A DNA stretch of 5,735 bases from Nanosynbacter sp. (GTDB lineage Bacteria; Patescibacteriota; Saccharimonadia; Saccharimonadales; Saccharimonadaceae): assembly GCA_029975625.1 (NCBI GenBank), contig JARKOR010000020.1, positions 1 to 5,735 of the forward strand. The letters are read 5' to 3'. Below, one piece after another: positions 4,671-5,735 of this stretch. The first letter of the stretch is position 1. Every line of letters starts with the position of its first letter. The notes beneath the pieces were generated by a model, which saw nothing but the letters and a program-made list of their open reading frames with translations, was not told the DNA's origin and did no database searches. The translations under genes were made by a program, and so were the position numbers.

Positions 4671-5597
4671 CTAAAAATATCTCCGAACCGTCTGGTATAT
4701 TCGATACAGCCAATACTCGACAGGTTGCAGGGGGATATCCCACGACCCGCCAAAAGTAACATCTTCGCCACCAAACGACCTCTTGAACTTCGTAAAGCCT
4801 GCCCACGGGTGATAGGGGCTACTGCCATCTGGAGCGATACCGTATAAGTCAAAATATGACAGGCCCTGGCGTTTCGCATCGACAATAGCTTCCGCCACAA
4901 GCGCTGCTCCCGCGTTCAACTTACGATATTCGGGCAGGGAACTTGCCGCCGCATGCGCATAGTAACGCGTCGTGTTGTCGTTGTACATCAACGCCGCCGC
5001 AATTGGTTTGTCCTGATACGTTGCATACCATAGCGTGGCTGCGCCGGTAGGGAAGAGGGACGTTGCTTGCGCCCAGAAGTAATTATCATCGTGCGGACGC
5101 ATCCCCGTGCGCGCCGATACTTCACGTAATAGCTGGGTTAGCATATCAATCTTGAGCGGATCGGTCGATGACATCACCTTGACGCCTTTTTTCTGATAAT
5201 TTCGATAGCAGTTTCGCACTGGCTGGGCCATGCGAGCAATGAGTTCGTCTTCGGGTATTTGCAGGTTAATAACACGTGAAAACTCCGGATTCAAACTCTG
5301 GTACGTTACTCTGTGGCCACCATGCGCCTGAATATACTCGGCATACTCAGGTTCGGTAGGCTCGACCCGTACGAAAGTTACGTTATGGCGATGACCCAGT
5401 GCTATAAGCGACTCTATTGCCTCTTCAAATGAGCGGCGATTTTCCGCATACGGTCCATATGGACAATACAGTCGAGTGTTTTTCGTTCCTACCTCAAGGA
5501 TAGCCAAATACTCCCAGCCTTTGCCGGATTGGCGAAAAGTCTTTCGTCACAGCTGTTTCTGAAAACTTTGCCATGCTTTTGACTGAATAAAATTCAT
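4671..5597 (-). CDS. FemA/FemB-family peptidyltransferase, interrupted by an in-frame TGA at codon 17
   Basis: FemA/B/X enzymes move amino acids from aminoacyl-tRNA onto the stem peptide of lipid II at the inner membrane face, making peptidoglycan cross-bridges. They consist of two GNAT-like domains. Numbered from the ATG at 5597 (308 codons), residues 2-30 (NFIQSKAWQSFQKQL-stop-RKTFRQSGKGWEY) match the usual family start, F-x-Q-S-x-x-W-x-x-F. Then come CPYGPY (45-50), a linker with RNCYRNYQKKGVKV (128-141), and the C-terminal signature YFDLYGIAPD (248-257) plus HPWAGFTKFKRSFGG (263-277). The C-terminus is complete and ends in TAG. The ATG has AAAGG at 7 bases and lies 2 bases after the tsaC stop. 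Codon 17 (5549-5547) is TGA where glycine is expected, and both sides are in the same frame, so it is a substitution and not a frameshift. A shortened product could start at TTG 5507, but it lacks the first strand of the fold and has a poor ribosome binding site. The transferred amino acid cannot be told. Confidence 0.85.
5547..5549 (-). other. In-frame TGA at a glycine position of the FemA/B gene
   Basis: The codon reads TGA between Leu16 and Arg18. The flanking residues follow the family pattern on both sides. One base change (GGA to TGA) would explain it. Whether it is a true nonsense mutation, a sequencing or assembly error, or a decoded UGA is open. Confidence 0.85.
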
Positions 5598-5599
5598 CT

Positions 5600-5734
5600 C
5601 TATACCTTTGTTTTCTGTTGTAAATTAGACAACACATCTGCCGTTAGTTCCTCGGATCCTAGCCGATAGACTATGATTTCACCTTTTGCATCAAAGCCAA
5701 CAATAGTAGACGGTGAGCGACAACTGAGATCGCC
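5600..5734 (-). CDS. tsaC: L-threonylcarbamoyladenylate synthase (Sua5/YrdC/TsaC), 3' end only
   Basis: The last 44 codons of a gene entering from the right edge, in frame from base 5734 and ending in TAG at 5602-5600. The segment C-R-S-P-S-T-I-V-G-F-D followed by G-E-I-I-V-Y-R-L-G-S matches the C-terminal end of the YrdC domain. There P-S-T-I/V-V is followed by a short strand and a final I-x-R-x-G. The enzyme makes threonylcarbamoyl-AMP from threonine, bicarbonate and ATP in the cytoplasm. TsaD and partners then transfer the group to A37 of ANN-reading tRNAs (t6A). The FemA/B start codon lies 2 bases beyond this stop, and its AAAGG ribosome binding site is within the last codons of this gene, so the two are co-transcribed and probably translationally coupled. 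Only the C-terminus is seen, so the length and the presence of a Sua5-type extra domain are unknown. The short tail after the domain favours the shorter TsaC type. Confidence 0.72.
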   Translation of the reverse strand, partial: GDLSCRSPSTIVGFDAKGEIIVYRLGSEELTADVLSNLQQKTKV

Positions 5735-5735
5735 G

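Noticed and set aside
5507..5597. Start of the FemA/B gene at TTG 5507
   Set aside because: The 30 codons before it match the family N-terminus, begin with ATG and have a proper ribosome binding site. The TTG has only a poorly spaced one. The longer frame with an internal TGA is the better description of the gene.
1822..5597. General UGA=Gly (or Trp) genetic code for this genome
   Set aside because: ValS alone has 851 codons with many Gly and Trp and not one in-frame TGA. The 266-aa gene also has none. A single TGA does not support reassignment.

Overview
The window looks like a stretch of a compact bacterial chromosome. It has ordinary bacterial signals: TTGACA/TATAAT-type promoters, AGGA/AAAGG ribosome binding sites, intrinsic terminators, a tRNA with an encoded CCA end and short intergenic gaps. 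The ValS type (851 codons, a Cys/His pair plus a CYKC knuckle) and the single-copy FemA/B-like enzyme beside a Sua5/YrdC gene recall Patescibacteria (CPR), perhaps Saccharibacteria. That placement is an inference from protein style and could be wrong. No plasmid, phage structural or transposase gene is visible.

Layout. At 2-163 (+) is the 3' end of a HIT-family (histidine triad) gene. It is followed by a hairpin with a T run on one side and an A run on the other, so it can terminate transcription from both directions. A second, AT-rich 17-bp inverted repeat overlaps it. At 267-1067 (-) is a 266-residue protein I do not recognise. It has its own near-consensus promoter, and a perfect 7-5-7 dyad sits on the -10 and spacer, suggesting a regulated single-gene unit. 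Upstream of it, same strand, is tRNA-Ser(CGA) at 1197-1285 with its own promoter. A divergent promoter at 1394-1422 (+) drives a 111-residue putative lipoprotein or membrane-anchored protein at 1477-1812. That gene converges on valS at 1822-4377 (-), leaving only 9 bases between the two stop codons. The valS leader carries an extended -10 promoter, an orphan AGGAGG and a 14-bp palindrome just upstream of the ribosome binding site.

Between valS and the next gene lies a 129-bp element (4539-4667). It has perfect 20-bp terminal inverted repeats and two internal hairpins, giving a three-way-junction fold. It begins 3 bp from the stop codon of a FemA/B-family peptidyltransferase gene (4671-5597, -). 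That gene is intact in sense, but codon 17 is TGA at a position where the family normally has glycine. Two bases upstream ends a Sua5/YrdC (TsaC) gene that runs off the window (5600-5734, -).

Gene relations. tsaC and the FemA/B gene form a tight transcriptional unit. valS, tRNA-Ser and tsaC (t6A37 modification) all serve translation, and FemA/B enzymes use aminoacyl-tRNA to build peptidoglycan cross-bridges. The most unusual points are the in-frame TGA in the FemA/B gene, the structured 129-bp repeat, and the operator-bearing orphan gene at 267-1067.
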